Origin: Isochrysis galbana
Lineage: Eukaryota; Haptophyta; Isochrysidales; Isochrysidaceae
Assembly (NCBI GenBank): GCA_018136815.1
Contig: CM030942.1
Span: forward strand, 1,697,171 to 1,761,170
DNA length: 64,000 nt
Direction: 5' to 3'
Shown here: one piece after another, positions 43,527 to 55,100 of the stretch
Position numbering within the stretch: position 1 is the first letter of the stretch
Layout: every line of letters begins with the position of its first letter
Made by a program: the position numbers and the translations under genes
The notes under the pieces: model-generated
What the model saw: the letters and a program-made list of their open reading frames with translations, nothing else
Told to the model about the DNA's origin: nothing
Database searches by the model: none

Positions 43527-46500
43527 CTATGCTTGCTGATCGGAGCCAAGCGTCATCCGCGCCGCCCACAGAGCGCCTCGGTGTGTGCGCTCAATGAAAG
43601 CCTCCTCACCATCGCGCTCAATCTCCGCCTCTAAGAATGGATCGAGAGGGTGATGTATCGGAGAGAGGCACTTCTTCGCTGGCCTTCGCGATGGATCGTG
43701 CAAGGGGGGCACTCTTGGCCGCTTCTGTAAGATGCATCGTGTTTGTGCTTTCATTCTCTCCAATTCTGTGGGGGCGATTGCAGCGGTGGGATCTTGGCAC
43801 TGCTCGGTCGTCCTTTTTCCAAGTTGCGATGTCTGGGATGGTGGGACGCGCCCAACTTCGCTGGTCGATGGCAAGCGGTGCGATGCGCCCTGTTGTTGCC
43901 GCGCAAGAGCGCGGATTTCCGTCACCGTAAGCATCTCGTCATCAGAATCACAGAACGAATCCTCTCGGGGTACTTCTTCAAGGCACTCTTCACTCGTCAG
44001 GTCCGTACTCGTAACCCTCACACTCGACCCGGCATCGCCTACGCCTGTATCTCCCTTGTTGGGCCGTCCCAACTCCCCGGATGGCAGCACTAGACGTCGT
44101 GGGCTAGTCGGTGCCACTTCAGTGCGTTGGATATTCCTGGGCGATGCCGCTGCCACTGATGCAGCCGAACCATCTATGAGGTGCTCGCCCGATGCAACTT
44201 CTCTGGAGGAACTGTTCTGCAACTCGTCCGGTAACAGCCCAATTGGGGTGGCAGGTCGTTTCCGAATGCGGAACGGCTTCCCTCCTGATACTCCGCTTGG
44301 GCTACCGGGAAGCGAGGTACCATCACTATTGGGGATAGCAACGTGTTTCGAAGATACGACGTGGCTATGAGACAGCCCAGCTTGGATGGGAGGCTCGAGA
44401 TTGGGAGAAGCCTGGTTGCAAAGTCTCCCGTGAATGATGGCATCTTCATCACCGCCTTTGCCCTGCTCCGGCGGCTCAGGAGTACGTCTTGCCTTGTCTG
44501 TCGCATGTGGATCGTTTTCCGGAGGCAACGCCACCGTTTTGTCGGTTAGAGAGGGTGTCTCCAAGGCCCCCGGGTCCCAGGATCGTTGAGCTGCGAGGCC
44601 GCTCCGCACCAACTTGGCAGTGTGGTAGGGTATTGAGCACCTCTCACTCGCCATATCGTAGGCGTCTTGTGTATCGTGCGGGCTCCCGCACGTCGGCGAC
44701 GTTCTGCCTGGGCAAACGGGCAGCTCCACATGCCTACTATCCGATTCGTCCACTTTCTCGCCATGGCTAGATTTGTATCCGTTCGACAACTTTTCTCTTC
44801 GGTCAACCTCTGACGGTCCTCTCATTGGTCGTCTTATGCTCGCGCGATTGGGCATAGGACAAGAGGAGGCAACCATTGACGGCGACTCATGAGAACAAGA
44901 ATGTGCATGAACGGTGCTTTGGGGCCCTGGTGATGCCTCTACGCTTATGGACGTGGGCTGGGAGAGGCTATTCGAGATCAGGGCAGGCGGATGCGAATGC
45001 AGCGACTGGCCGTCCGCACTGACGCTGCCTTGGCGCGCGGGGGTGGGTTGCACCGATGGGCCTTCAGATATTTCGCCGTCCTCACGCGAGAGCGCGAGCA
45101 AGGAGCGTCGAGTAGCTCGAATAGATCGGGACGAGGCGGGAGTGCACAAGTCGTCAGCTCTTGGTACAGGTAGCGCTGGAGAGCTGCACGCTGCTCGTGT
45201 GGCCCGGGCCGAGGCAGGAGTTATGCGATGACCGGCAACAGGCACATCGGCCTGGTGTGCCACATCGAGATCGGGAGCAGTAGGCGTCACAGCTGTGCGA
45301 GTATGTGCTACGGATGCGCACCGGGACGATCGTCTCGTCGCCTCAGTTTCGGCATGGGTAGCAGAATGGTCGGCATGGGACCCAACAAGTCCACGTTCTG
45401 GGTCGGACGTTGCATTGGATGAGCCAATGCGCCGTGAAGACCGCGTGGCAACAGGCGTAGCGACGGGAGGTGAGGTGCAACACGGTGTGGTAGCAGAAGC
45501 AGTGCGGTTGTTGGAATGCGCGCTAGCGGGCGTGGCTCTAGTAGCAGTGCGACGGGTGGGAGTTGAGGCGCGTCTATCGTGCTTTGCTGCTTGCGCTGCA
45601 GCAGGCGTGGCAGAAGGTGTACCGACAGCGCTGGCACTCGATGAAAATGTGTCAGCGTCATCATTTTCAAGTGCCGTCGTGAACAAATGCTGAGAGTCGG
45701 CTTCCTCTCCGCCTTGTGGTGAGCCGCCTGACGCTCCTGGCGCATGGGAGATGTTTGTGGCCACGTACTCCTCATGTCTTGCATGCGATCCCGCCGAAAG
45801 ATCTCCGGATGCATTGTCGCGGACTAACCCTCGATGCTCTGTGACACTATTGGCGCTTCTCACTGCCGACTGATCGTCCACCTCCGACTGATCGTCCGCC
45901 TCCTCACCACTGTGAGCCGCGGCTCCGTCGCGTCTTCCAACAAACGCCATGGCCTCCAAGGAAGGCCGAGGACTGGGCATCTCTACAGTTGACCCCAGGA
46001 CTTCCGATGCCGTCGCAGATGGGCCAGGGACATCAAGGTCCCGAACACATCCATCAATAGCCTTGAGCGAAGCGTTCGGTCCGCTGCCAGTCATGTGGCT
46101 TGTCAGAACGAACGCACCAAGTTGAGGCATCATTCGAGACTGTTGCGGGTGCGGCTCATCGGGTCGCGGCGATGCTGGACGCTTGCTCGCCATTCCGCTT
46201 GTTGTCGCAGGGTCGGACGGCGTCTCACCGCTTGAAATTTCCGCACCACATATTGGCATGCTATCCTCCCCATCGCCAAACAACTCGTGCGAGCCAACTG
46301 AATCGTCATTGCTGGTGACCGAGAGATTACGCCAAGCCGAGCCCGAGTCAGAAGATGGATGCATTGTGTTTGCACCCGTCGCAAGAAACAAGCTCGGGGA
46401 CGAATCCCGCTGTGTTGCTTCAGGCTCCTTCGAGGATCTGATGCTCTGCGGGGCGAGAGGCGAATCGGCTGAGGCCACAGCGCCGCCGTTGGCAACCTCA

Positions 46501-48288
46501 AAGCGGGAATAGGACCAGCGCTTACACGATGCATCTGATTTCGCTGTGCAGTCAGCTATAAGTATTGTGCCATCTGCCGCAACCTCCGCCATCCCACTTG
46601 CACCCGCACTCTTTGGTGGAGAGGCTAAGCTCTGCTCGGCCATATCAGTGCCGAGGGGGATAGAAGTAGGTGAGCGGTCTGTCGTAGCGCTTGCGGCCAC
46701 AGCCGTTGAGCTACTCAGACGAGAGAACATGCCTGAGAAAGATGTCGTCCTGCACGCAGGCGAGGGTTTTCTGCCCGGCTTAGGAGATGAAGAGATCATT
46801 TGTCCAAGCTGCTCTCCGTTGACCGACGTCGGGAAGCTCGCCGAGAACCCGTCGGTCGAGAAGTCTCCAAAGAGGGAGTGACCACTCGAGGAGCCGTCGC
46901 CAAATGGGTCTCTCCACGAGGCAGTCCGTAATTGTGAGGCAAAGCCGTCGGTTGATTGCTCGAAGGGTTGCAGCACCAGGCCAGTTGTGAGCCTAGTCTC
47001 AGCCGACGAACTTGCCGCTGTCTCACCTTCTTCCGTGCGGGCTTGTTGCGGAGCCGGCTCGCTAGGCAATGATTTGGAATCGGCTGAGCCAGAAGTCCCC
47101 AGCACCACCCTAGATGCCACCGACATTACCGTACTTGATTTGGGCCGCGTGTCTTCGCCCAGCCCGCACATCACGGGCCGAACAGGAGGCGCATTGGTCG
47201 CTGAGTCGTCACATTGCAGCGCAGTTGCGGCGCGCGAGAGCGCGCGATTGAAGAGCTTACTTCGAATCGTTTGCTGCCTCCAGAGCGAGCCCGGATTGCT
47301 CGCACGAGTGCTGGAGCTCGCCGTGGAATTAGCCAAGCGAGACGCCTGCCTTCCATCCGCTGCAACTGCACTGGGATCCGGAGGCAGCTGCTTGTCCGGC
47401 GCAGTTGACTCTACAACTTTTGAATCGGAACATCCTTCTACTGACGTTGGTGGTACCGTATGACGGGCATTCTGGCGGCACAACGCTTCTGTGGCGGCCG
47501 TCCCTGCCTCAGGTACATGTGCAAATGGCCGTGCGGGTGCAGATGTTGGTGCGGCAGCTGGAGGCTGCCCTTGAATTGCTTGGGCTGGCGTTTGCTGCAA
47601 CTTCTGCGCACAGAACCCTGTCTTGGCAAGGTACTCCGCTGCCATTTCAGCAGTGAGATCAGGAACACCTGCCTCCATGGCAGCAGCTGCATCAAACGCA
47701 TATCGCAGGACGTAGGCGACACTGCCATCTGCCGAGACGAGGCGTGCTCCGGCGTTGCACTCTGCCTGTTCGGGAACGTGGTAGGAGCGTAATACACGAG
47801 ACGAATCCACGTACTGGGAATGCGTTTGAACGACATACCTCGATGAAATCGCCGACGGTGACACCAGCATGCGACATGCTCACATAATCTTCGCCATTAC
47901 CGTGTGCAGCAAATAAGCAGAGCTTCTCTGCCTGTGGCCACAGGTGGTTGCACACAATCAGCGGCTGAGTTGCTTTCCTCCCGCGACCCGATGAGCGGGC
48001 CGCGCACATTGAATACTGGGTAGACCTTCTGAATAACCTTGAGCAGCGAGACGACCTTCTTACTCGGTTTCACCCCACGCACCCTGGATGGAGGCCAGTG
48101 GTTGTGCAGTGAGAGCGCTGTGCGGTGAGAGCCGCACGTCTTCATTACGCTGCCGCCACTCTTTTGCTTGCTCGCTCGCCCTCGCGCGCGCTGACTCACT
48201 CTCGGAAGGGATTGATCTGGGGCGATGATGCCTCGAGCTGCTGCTTGAGGCCACTTGAGAAGGGCACGAGTAGCACGGCGACGCTCAT
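43527..48288 (-). CDS. Large Ser/Thr/Pro-rich disordered protein with short introns
   Basis: Minus-strand exons 48288-48200, 48083-48008, 47964-47884 (or to 47839) and 47813-43527 join in phase to about 1510 aa. The N-terminal ~110 residues are folded: MSVAVLLVPFSSGLKQQLEA, VVSLLKVIQKVYPVF|NPLIV across a 43-bp intron, then CNHLWPQAEKLCLFAAHGN and YVLRYAFDAAAAME. The remaining ~1400 residues are low-complexity (S, A, T, P) with many SP/TP sites, RRATRATPAS-like basic words and an acidic DSFCDSDDEMLTVTEIRAL near the end. The C-terminus is IERTHRGALWAARMTLG. No known domain; composition suggests a nuclear or scaffold protein regulated by phosphorylation, which is inference. Start ATG at 48286-48288. 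Confidence 0.68.
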
Positions 48289-48599
48289 TGGCGCAGCGTG
48301 GAGGAGTGAGGCAGGGCCTGAGTGCAGGCCAATCGAGAGAGCGTGTGCCAGGGGCGATGAGAGGAGGGAGCGGCGGTGCCAGACGGAACGTGGGTGGAGT
48401 GGGGGGGGGGGGGGGGGGGGGGGGCAGGCGAGAAAGAGAGAGGGAGGTGGAGAGCAGCGCGGCGAGGGCGCCCTCCTCCCCTTCCCACAAGCGCGCCAAA
48501 ACCCCCCCTCCTCGTCGTGTTTTATGTCCCGCCCTTTTCTCCTGTGGCACCCCAGTCGCCCCCCCCCGCGGTATCGTGGTGCGGTTGACATAAAATTAA

Positions 48600-49620
48600 A
48601 AAATACAGTAGTACTCTAGCCTCTATCTAGATCCTAGATGGGAGATACGTATTTAACGTATTTGGACGAAGGCCAAATACAGACCTTGTTCACCGTATTT
48701 GAAACTGCTCAATATGACCCTCCGTGTTTGGACGGTGGCAACTAAGTTTATACTTAGTTTGCCCATGGTGGGGCACGAGCACGAGTAGGAGTAGGAGTAG
48801 GGCCAGGCCTAGTTGTCACGTCAGGCCTGACGTCACTGTCGTCAGGTAGGTGTCAGGTCAGTTGAACCTGACACGTCTCGTCATATGGCTGACCGATCTA
48901 CGATTAAAAATATAAGAAAGGAATATAAAAAAGGTACAAGTTGTCGAAAAAAAGTGACTGGTGCCGATAGAAATATCCTTACCAGTACAGGTCCGCGCAG
49001 TCTCGAACGTGTGCCGCGTGCATTCTAACCTGTACCGCGACGCACTGTGCCGCCGTAGCGTGCGTGAGGCGACGAAGGTCGAATTTTGTCCTATATAGCT
49101 TGTACTTTTATAAATATCAATTGGACCTGACGTCAGGTCTGACGTCACTGACGTCAGGTTGTGTAAGGCCCCGTGGACATGACACCTGACGATAGGTTTG
49201 ACAACTGGGGGGCCAGGGCAATACTTGTAGCGAAATTCGCCCAAACTTGTCGGCCAAACTTGCAGGATTCTTGTCACGGACTGCCCAAACTTGTAACATT
49301 CTTGTACTCACGTGCGCACGCGCGAAAGTGCTTCGCAACACGTCTTCCTTTATATTTATAAGCGCTAAAATATAACTTGTATTTTGAGACGCTCGTTCGT
49401 ACACTCGTCCATATCCATGTGCTGTCGTGCTGTCCTACCACCTAGCTAGGACTAGGACGCTAGGAGTCGCATCGCGCACCACTATAAGTATAAGGGGGGG
49501 GGCTGAGCTACTCTCGGGAGTTTTTTTTTCGCGTTTCAAGTGAATCTCAGAACTACGGTGGCGGCCGCCCCGGTCGGAGGGCTGCCGAGGCTGCCGGTCA
49601 CCTCGGAGGCCACATCAGCG
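48600..49620. other. Intergenic with inverted repeats
   Basis: Between the large disordered gene and the chromodomain gene. No gene supported. Holds the TGACGTCA repeat cluster (48800-49215) and a fragment of the AACTAAGTTTATACTTAGTT palindrome at 48727-48747. Confidence 0.45.
48800..49215. repeat. Paired CCTGACGTCAGG-type repeats (possible MITE)
   Basis: Clusters of GTCAGGCCTGACGTCACTG at 48820-48885 and CCTGACGTCAGGTCTGACGT at 49130-49190 face each other across about 250 bp of AT-richer sequence. Each cluster is itself palindromic. Confidence 0.5.
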
Positions 49621-49626
49621 AGCCTC

Positions 49627-50511
49627 ATGCCACGCTCAGGTGTGCGCCGCGCTCCCACACCCCCTGGGAGTCCTGCGGCCTGCGGCCGTTCCTCCTTGCA
49701 CCTGGCGGGCCCACACGCCTCTGGGAGGTTGGTTCGCGCATGCGCGCTCGCACCCCGCGAGGGGGGGGGGGAGCCAGCCCGTGCTCCACAGCGCGAATTT
49801 TGTAGATGCACAGACAGCCATACACATACTTGCCCATATCTCACAAACCCGCATGCACCAGCCTAACACCCCATCTATTCTCTGACTCGAGCTACGCCTC
49901 CTTTTGCACACGCAGGTACCAAGCGGCCGCTCACTTCGAGCACGGCGCTGGACGGCGACTGGCAGGTGGACAAAGTCGTGGGCATGGTTCGGCGCGGCAG
50001 CACCAACCACATCGCCATCCGTTGGAGTGGCTATGGGGCCGAGGGCGACACCTGGGAGGTCGAGGGCAACGTCTACCCGGCCTCCAAGATCTCCGAGTTC
50101 AAAGAGAACTTCACGGTGGAGCTCGGCATGCACTTCGTCCGCAACGGCATCCTCAACACCATGCTGGGCAAGACCATACGAGACCGAGTCCCTCGTTATC
50201 GGTACCTCTTTGACATCCCGCAGCTGTGCTTTGACGAGATCGCGATCGCGGTGGTGAAGGCGTTCGGCGAGCTGCCCGGCGTAGTGTACAAGACGTCGAA
50301 GGAGGCGGGAGCGACGCGGCACTTCTCCATCATTCAAACCCTCGATGGAGCTGCGGCTTTTTTGCTCGGGCATGTGACTCGGCCAGATGTGGCAAACGGC
50401 TCGCTTCGAATCACCGGCGGCCGGGCGTCGTTTCACGACATGACCAAGCTCCTCCCAGGCTCGTATGTTGAATATGTTTGCCCGCATCTCCAATTCATCA
50501 GCCACAACTAG
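49627..50511 (+). CDS. Chromodomain protein
   Basis: Exon 1 is only 13 coding bases (49627-49639, MPRS+G) followed by a GTGTGC donor; exon 2 is 49916-50511, giving 202 aa (MPRSGTKRPLTSS...). Residues ~17-70 form a chromodomain: DWQVDKVVGMVRRGSTNHIA, IRWSGYGAEGDTWEVEGNV, then SKISEF. The three aromatic cage positions (W of WQV, W of IRW, W of DTW) are present, so methyl-lysine binding is plausible. The remaining ~130 residues form an unrecognised folded domain with VELGMHFVRNGILNTM and HDMTKLLPGSYVEYVCPHL. Likely a nuclear chromatin reader. Origin from a chromointegrase-bearing retroelement is possible but no integrase is present. Confidence 0.75.
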
Positions 50512-50814
50512 TGTTTGACCATCAGCATACTTGATTTGCCAACCTCAGCTCCTCCTCCTTGTTGTTATTAAGAGCTCGATCAATTTCGTACCGCCACATG
50601 TAGTTGTCGGATGTCGTGCTACTAAGGAAATTCTTGACATGTTCCGGATTTAGTACGGTTGTGTAATCTATGTCATCCATAGTGTTGGACATGGTTTATA
50701 GTATCGTACATATTTTTGTGTCACGCACCAACTCGAGCGGGATGCGGGATGCAGCATACCCTCTTATCAAACGAGTGGGTTGGATAGCTACCCTCATGAT
50801 CCCCACGATCTTCC

Positions 50815-51035
50815 CCGATTGAATGCTTTTCCATGTGCAGGCTGATGGTGATTGAACGCTTTTCCATGCGGTGGGGGATGGCGATTGAACGCGTTCCCAC
50901 GTGTAGGCTGATGGTGATTGAACGCTTTTCTTTGATGTGGGGGTGATGGCGATTGAACGCGTTCCACGTGTAGGCTGATGGTGATTGAACGCTTTTCTTT
51001 GATGTGGGTGATGGTGATTGAGCGCTTCTCGCCTT
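50815..51035 (+). repeat. Minisatellite, unit GATTGAACGC-TTTTC...
   Basis: About six copies of a 33-38 bp unit, GGTGATTGAACGCTTTTC / GGCGATTGAACGCGTTCC alternating with TTTGATGTGGG or ACGTGTAGGCT. Higher-order period about 72 bp. Non-coding. The left flank (50512-50814) shows nothing. Confidence 0.8.
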
Positions 51036-51156
51036 AGCAAACGGGGGGTTCCTCCTCTCTTTGGCTCGCTCTCCTTCTCTCTCTCTTCCCCCCTCCTATT
51101 CTTTGTTCCTGTTCTCCTTTCTCCTCTTTTCTCTTTTCTCTTTCTCTTTCTCCCCC

Positions 51157-51530
51157 GTAACAGTAGTTTTAAAAACTTAGAGTGCCTAACAGTTTTAGAA
51201 ATAACATAAAGTTACTAGGATTAATACTAAAATCATGAATAAGTACAATATGGTAATAAAAACGTAATATAAACATAGTAAAAATAGAAAATCTAACAGA
51301 AATTTAATTTTACTAGTAATTAAATATCTGTCGTTTTAATCTCGTCAAGTAAAGCATTGAGAATATTTAAAATAAAATAAAAAACCACAAAAACCAATAG
51401 ATAAAATTTACTATTATGTGTGCTTATTCAAACGACGCTATAACTATAAGTCTTCATTTCAAACTAAGGTTTGCTAAGGTAATTATGATCAAGTTATAAT
51501 TTTAATTCAACATTTTTAAGGGTGGCACTT
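51157..51530. other. AT-rich island
   Basis: About 370 bp of roughly three-quarters A+T, bounded by CT-rich sequence on the left and ordinary sequence on the right. It has no long frame and no tandem structure. It could be an organelle-DNA insertion, a matrix-attachment type region or old transposon sequence. Confidence 0.8.
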
Positions 51531-52130
51531 AGGTATACAGATATTAGTTTTAGTTCAAATTCTTTAGCATCTATCACGCATCTGCATCTGCATCTGCTAG
51601 CTCTCAGCATCTGCCCTCGATTAGCGTTTCGGCCGTGTCCGATAACAGTTTCACTCTTGGGGAGGAGTCGCGAATCGCAATGCCTACCCCACACCCCACT
51701 CGCCGGGTCGGATCGACTTCGACCACCAAAAACAGCTGTTTGTAATGTCTTTCTAGACCTCACCCGTTGTCCGCTGTTTTTTACATTGCACATTGTGCGG
51801 CGGGCGGCTGCTCAATTGCTCAACTCTAGATTCAGGACAAGGACGCCGTCTTCTCACTCCTCACTCACGCAGGCAGCCACCAAGATGCAGGTGAAAGGAT
51901 GGCGAATACGGTGCAGCGTTGAACTGGTGCTGAAATGTATGGTGGTAAAAAGTGTTGTTCATGTAAAATAAAACTATGGACATTTAAGGGCTCATATCGA
52001 GCCCGTCCCACATTCGACGGGACGCGGCCTGAGGCTCCTCTTGATGTAGCAACGAGGATTCGCAAATGGATTTCATAAAGGCCGGAGCAATTTCTAGGCT
52101 ATATTCGACGGAACGCGACCGCAGGTGGAC
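51531..52130. other. Upstream region of the giant proline-rich gene
   Basis: No gene recognised; a 149-codon frame at 51522-51971 has no family signature. The promoter of the proline-rich gene probably lies here. Confidence 0.4.
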
Positions 52131-55100
52131 ATGATCGTCGTTACGAGCGTTAGGAAAACTCGGGCAGCCCGAAATTTTAGAACCGAGAGCCGAGAGTGCA
52201 CACTCGCGACCCCTCCCCGGGATCACCACCACCCTCCCCCACCTGCGCGGTGTGGCAGGAACCCCCCCCCCCCCCCCCCCCCGCCCCCCGGAGGGGCGTT
52301 GGACTTGCAACTTGTTAGCGGGGTGGTGGTGGTGGTAGTGGGGCGGGGAGGGGGGGGGGGGGGGACTTGGGACGGACCGCACACCACCGAGGAACGGACA
52401 AGGACCTTGAAGTGCAGGCCGCTCAGCACCCCTACATGGAATATATATTTTTGTTGCGATGCTTTCAGGTTGTGGCCATGCCAAGGCTCCCGTGCGAGGA
52501 GGGAGAAAATCATTTTTAGGGCGGCGGTTCCCCAGAGGGCAGCTAGCTTTGAGGCTGCTGTAGCGCCGGCGGCGAACGAGCCCCACTCTCTGAGGCCGGT
52601 GCGCGAACTCGAAGGCGCGACCCGCTGCGCGGGGCTCTGCACCAACGCATCGTCCTATCTCAGCTGTCTACGTCGTTGCCACATCAGCGTGCCCGAAGCT
52701 CGCGATCACGGCATTCTCCAAAGTATGGCACCGCCCATGTTTGGTTCGGGCTTGGAGGCAGTGCTCCTTCGAAACTCGGCACGTGCTCTATCCGGGCTCC
52801 AGCTACCGGTGTCGCCCCCGCCGCCTCTGACCCCTTTGGAACCATCACCTTCCCTCCCTCCTCCATTATCTCCGGAACCCTCTCCTCCTCCTCCCTCACA
52901 ACTACCTCCAGAGCTGCCAGGGCCGTCACTGCCTCCACCAATCTCGCCAAGTCCCTTCTCTCCGCCGCAAACCTCCCTACCCTCCCCGATATCCCCCGAG
53001 CCATCACCGCCCGCTCTGCTTTTACAGATCTCAAATGACCCCTCACCGTCACAACCCTCTTCGCCGCCAGCATCGCCACCGTCACCCCCCCCACCATCAG
53101 CCCCGCAACCATCGCCTCCACCGCCCTCACGACCCTCACCATCGCCCCCACCGCCCTCACCACCGCCTCCCACTCCGTCACCACCATCGCCTCCGCCTCC
53201 CTCTCCGCCACCGCCATCGCCCCCGCCGCCTTCCCCACCAACTCCCTCCCCAACCCCCTCGCCGCCGCCCCCATCGCCGCCGCCACCGTCACCTCCGCCA
53301 CCATGCCCCCCCCCATCGTCGCCACCGCCGCCCTCGCCGTCACCTCCATCCCCGCCGCCACCATCGCCTCCCCCGCCGTCGCCGCCGCCGCCATCGCCTC
53401 CGCCTCCCTCCCCGCCGCCCCCATCGCCTCCACCGCCGTCGCCTCCACCGCCGACGCCTCCTCCTCCGTCGCCTCCCCCGCCGTCGCCCCCCCCACCCTC
53501 ACCACCGCCGCCATCGCCGCCGCCGACGTCCCCACCGCCACCTTCTCCTCCTCCTCCGTCATCGCCGCCACCATCGCCGCCGCCACCATCGCCGCCCCCG
53601 CCGTCTCCGCCGCCACCCTCGCCGCCGCCGCCATTGCCGCCGCCACCGTCCCCACCACCACCCTCACCGCCGCCGCCATCACCGCCACCGCCATCTCCGC
53701 CGCCTCCGTCGCCACCACCACCATCACCGCCACCGCCCTCTCCTCCTCCGCCCTCGCCGCCACCGCCCTCGCCTCCGCCACCATCACCTCCTCCACCTTC
53801 TCCGCCACCGCCATCGCCACCTCCCCCATCTCCACCACCCCCATCGCCTCCACCTCCATCGCCTCCTCCTCCCACTCCGCCACCTCCATCTCCGCCGCCG
53901 CCATCTCCGCCGCCACCGTCGCCCCCACCGCCGTCGCCTCCACCACCATCTCCGCCGCCACCATCGCCGCCACCGCCCTCGCCTCCACCGCCTTCGCCTC
54001 CTCCCCCGTCCCCTCCGCCGCCGTCGCCGCCTCCACCGTCGCCACCGCCGCCATCGCCGCCGCCGCCGTCCCCACCGCCGTCTTCCCCGCCGCCGCCGTC
54101 GCCGCCTCCGCCGTCGTCGCCGCCGCCGTCGCCGCCGCCCTCGCCGCCACCACCTTCACCGCCACCACCTTCACCGCCACCGCCATCCCCACCGCCGCCA
54201 TCGCCGCCGCCACCGTCGCCTCCGCCACCGTCGCCTCCGCCGCCGTCGCTTCCACCACCGTCGCCGCCGCCCCCATCGCCACCGCCACCGTCGCCTCCGC
54301 CACCGACACCCCCCCCCCGTCGCCACCGCCGCCCTCGCCGCCACCTCCATCCCCGCCGCCACCATCGCCTCCCCCGCCGTCGCCGCCGCCGCCATCGCCT
54401 CCGCCTCCCTCCCCGCCGCCCCCATCGCCTCCACCGCCGTCGCCTCCACCGCCGACGCCTCCTCCTCCGTCGCCTCCCCCGCCGTCGCCCCCCCCACCCT
54501 CACCACCGCCGCCATCGCCGCCGCCGACGTCCCCGCCGCCACCTTCTCCTCCTCCTCCGTCACCGCCGCCACCATCGCCGCCGCCACCATCACCGCCTCC
54601 GCCGTCTCCGCCGCCACCCTCGCCGCCGCCGCCACTGCCGCCGCCGCCGTCCCCGCCATCACCCTCGCCGCCGCCGCCATCACCGCCACCGCCATCGCCG
54701 CCGCCTCCGTCGCCACCACCACCATCACCGCCACCGCCCTCGCCTCCTCCGCCCTCGCCGCCACCGCCCTCGCCTCCGCCACCATTACCTCCACCACCTT
54801 CTCCGCCACCGCCATCGCCACCTCCCCCATCTCCACCACCCCCATCGCCTCCACCTCCATCGCCTCCTCCTCCCACTCCGCCACCTCCATCTCCGCCGCC
54901 GCCATCTCCGCCGCCACCGTCGCCCCCACCGCCGTCGCCTCCACCACCATCTCCGCCGCCACCATCGCCGCCACCGCCCTCGCCTCCACCGCCTTCGCCT
55001 CCTCCCCCGTCCCCTCCGCCGCCGTCGCCGCCTCCACCGTCGCCGCCGCCGCCATCGCCGCCGCCGCCGTCCCCACCGCCGTCTTCCCCGCCGCCGCCGT

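Noticed and set aside
43527-47813. Many 60-210 codon plus-strand frames
   Set aside because: They are shadows of the long minus-strand exon, which has consistent composition and splices in phase to upstream exons.
50815-51035. CRISPR-like array (regular repeats with short spacers)
   Set aside because: Both unit and 'spacer' repeat from copy to copy, so it is an ordinary minisatellite, and the genome is eukaryotic.
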